Source of the DNA: Bacillota bacterium
GTDB lineage: Bacteria > Bacillota > Clostridia > Lachnospirales > Cellulosilyticaceae
Direction: 5' to 3'
Assembly (NCBI GenBank): GCA_023415525.1
Contig: JAEZKI010000027.1
Location: 1-13,329 of the forward strand
DNA: 13,329 nt
Positions 12,581 to 13,329 of this stretch are shown here, in pieces (position 1 is the first letter of the stretch; the number at the start of each line of letters is the position of its first letter). Made by a program: the position numbers and the translations under genes. A model generated the notes under the pieces. That model did not search any database. It saw nothing but the letters and a program-made list of their open reading frames with translations, and was not told where the DNA came from.

Positions 12581-13072
12581 ATGGGGCAAATAGTAGATAA
12601 GCATGTGTTAGAAGCGATACTGGACAAAAATGGTACCAGCAAAAGCAGTATTATTAGCATTTTACAAGATATTCAAGAAAAGTATAGGTACATACCTGAG
12701 GAAGTTTTTCCATATCTTGCAGAAAAATTAGATATGAGTACAGCTAAAATTTATGGTGTGGCTACTTTTTATGAAAACTTTTCATTAGAAGCAAAAGGAA
12801 AATATGTGATTAAAATATGTGATGGAACAGCCTGTCATGTAAGAAAGTCTATTCCTATATTAGAGGCTCTACGTAAGGAGTTGGGACTAAGTAAAGAAAA
12901 AATTACAACAGATGACCTCTTATTTACGGTAGAGACAGTTTCTTGTTTAGGTGCTTGTGGATTAGCACCAGCTCTGACTATTAATGATAAAATGCATGGC
13001 GCTATGACACCAGAAAAAGCTACTGCACTTTTAAATGAATTGAGGGGGGAAGCTAAAAATGCTGAAAACTAG
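12581..13072 (+). CDS. nuoE: NuoE-like [2Fe-2S] subunit (HydC/HndA type)
   Basis: This is the thioredoxin-like [2Fe-2S] electron-transfer subunit related to the 24-kDa subunit of complex I. In clostridia it is usually a part of NADH-linked or electron-bifurcating [FeFe]-hydrogenases (HydABC, HndABCD) or related NADH:ferredoxin complexes. The 163-residue protein has the helical N-terminal domain with YRYIPEEVFPYLAEKL, the IYGVATFYENF block and four cluster ligands, C80 and C85 (CDGTAC) with C122 and C126 (CLGAC). Length matches T. maritima HydC-type proteins. AAGGAGG (12569-12575) is 5 bases before the ATG. It overlaps the next gene by 14 bases, so the two are translationally coupled. A true respiratory complex I is unlikely in this order, but which catalytic subunit follows lies outside the window. 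Confidence 0.93.
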   Translation: MGQIVDKHVLEAILDKNGTSKSSIISILQDIQEKYRYIPEEVFPYLAEKLDMSTAKIYGVATFYENFSLEAKGKYVIKICDGTACHVRKSIPILEALRKELGLSKEKITTDDLLFTVETVSCLGACGLAPALTINDKMHGAMTPEKATALLNELRGEAKNAEN

Positions 13073-13329
13073 GGACGATTTAGTTAACTTGAGAAAAGTG
13101 TATGAAGAAGTGGCTGAAAAACAAAAAATAAAAATACTTATTTGTTCTGGAACAGGTTGTATTGCAGGAGGGGCAAAAGATATTTATGCAGAGTTCTTAA
13201 GAATTATGAACGAGCAGGGTATTTCTTGTACTGTAAGCCTTGAAAAAGAGCCTCATGATGAATCTGTAGGACTTAAAGAAAGTGGTTGTCATGGTTTCTG
13301 TGAAATGGGACCATTGGTACGTATTGAAC
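13059..13329 (+). CDS. nuoF: NuoF-like NADH-binding subunit, N-terminal part (cut by window edge)
   Basis: This frame is open from the ATG at 13059, inside the end of the NuoE-like gene, to the window edge, giving the first 90 residues. It begins with a short helix (about 1-24), then a thioredoxin-like [2Fe-2S] domain with CSGTGC (C29, C34) and CHGFC (C77, C81) followed by EMGPLVRIE. This N-terminal ferredoxin-like domain is found in the HydB and HndC type of NADH-binding flavoprotein and is absent from standard NuoF, so the operon is probably hydrogenase- or NADH:ferredoxin-related. The purine run GAGGGGGGAAG (13042-13052) acts as ribosome site. FMN, NADH and [4Fe-4S] motifs would lie beyond the window and were not seen. 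Confidence 0.9.
   Translation, partial: MLKTRDDLVNLRKVYEEVAEKQKIKILICSGTGCIAGGAKDIYAEFLRIMNEQGISCTVSLEKEPHDESVGLKESGCHGFCEMGPLVRIE

Overview
The window looks like chromosomal DNA from an anaerobic, AT-rich, low-GC Gram-positive bacterium of the class Clostridia. The Lachnospirales are plausible, but no species is claimed. The reasons are strong AGGAGG-type ribosome sites, TTGACA/TATAAT-type promoters, many U-tailed hairpin terminators, a SpeA of the Bacillus fold type, a carboxyspermidine pathway and an NADH-linked hydrogenase-type operon under a Rex-like site. Nothing indicates phage, plasmid, transposon or CRISPR. The window is mostly core metabolism with small accessory genes between.

Layout. 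1-261 is the tail of an Atg22/UMF1-type MFS transporter, closed by a hairpin terminator. 569-1561 is meso-diaminopimelate dehydrogenase (ddh), alone with its own promoter and terminator. 1741-2730 is a shortened UvrC-like protein: GIY-YIG nuclease, four-cysteine cluster and UVR-like helix, but no UvrC C-terminal nuclease half. 2903-3181 is a three-helix membrane protein. A 445-base gap (3225-3669) follows. It holds an inverted repeat, a promoter, a possible three-codon leader ORF and two competing hairpins.

3670-8370 is the centre of the window, a four-gene polyamine operon: an arginine/lysine/ornithine decarboxylase (speA type), a spermidine synthase homologue (speE), a carboxy(nor)spermidine dehydrogenase and a carboxy(nor)spermidine decarboxylase (nspC). 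It combines the aspartate-semialdehyde route with an aminopropyltransferase, yet no S-adenosylmethionine decarboxylase or agmatinase is present in the window. A perfect 13-bp hairpin terminator ends the operon.

8615-9358 is a secreted glycerophosphodiester phosphodiesterase, convergent with motA-motB on the minus strand (9378-10924). A divergent promoter region (10925-11198) separates motA from a Nudix hydrolase and a small zinc-ribbon protein. An unrecognised, very acidic 83-residue protein (12073-12324) with its own promoter comes next, closed by an 18-bp hairpin. The window ends in the start of an NADH:ferredoxin/hydrogenase-type operon (NuoE-like, then a NuoF-like N-terminus cut by the window edge). 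It is preceded by a promoter and a near-consensus Rex operator, which suggests control by the NADH/NAD+ ratio.

Links between the genes: ddh and the carboxyspermidine pathway both depend on L-aspartate semialdehyde metabolism, so lysine/DAP and polyamine synthesis draw on one precursor. This link is metabolic inference; the genes are not in one transcription unit.
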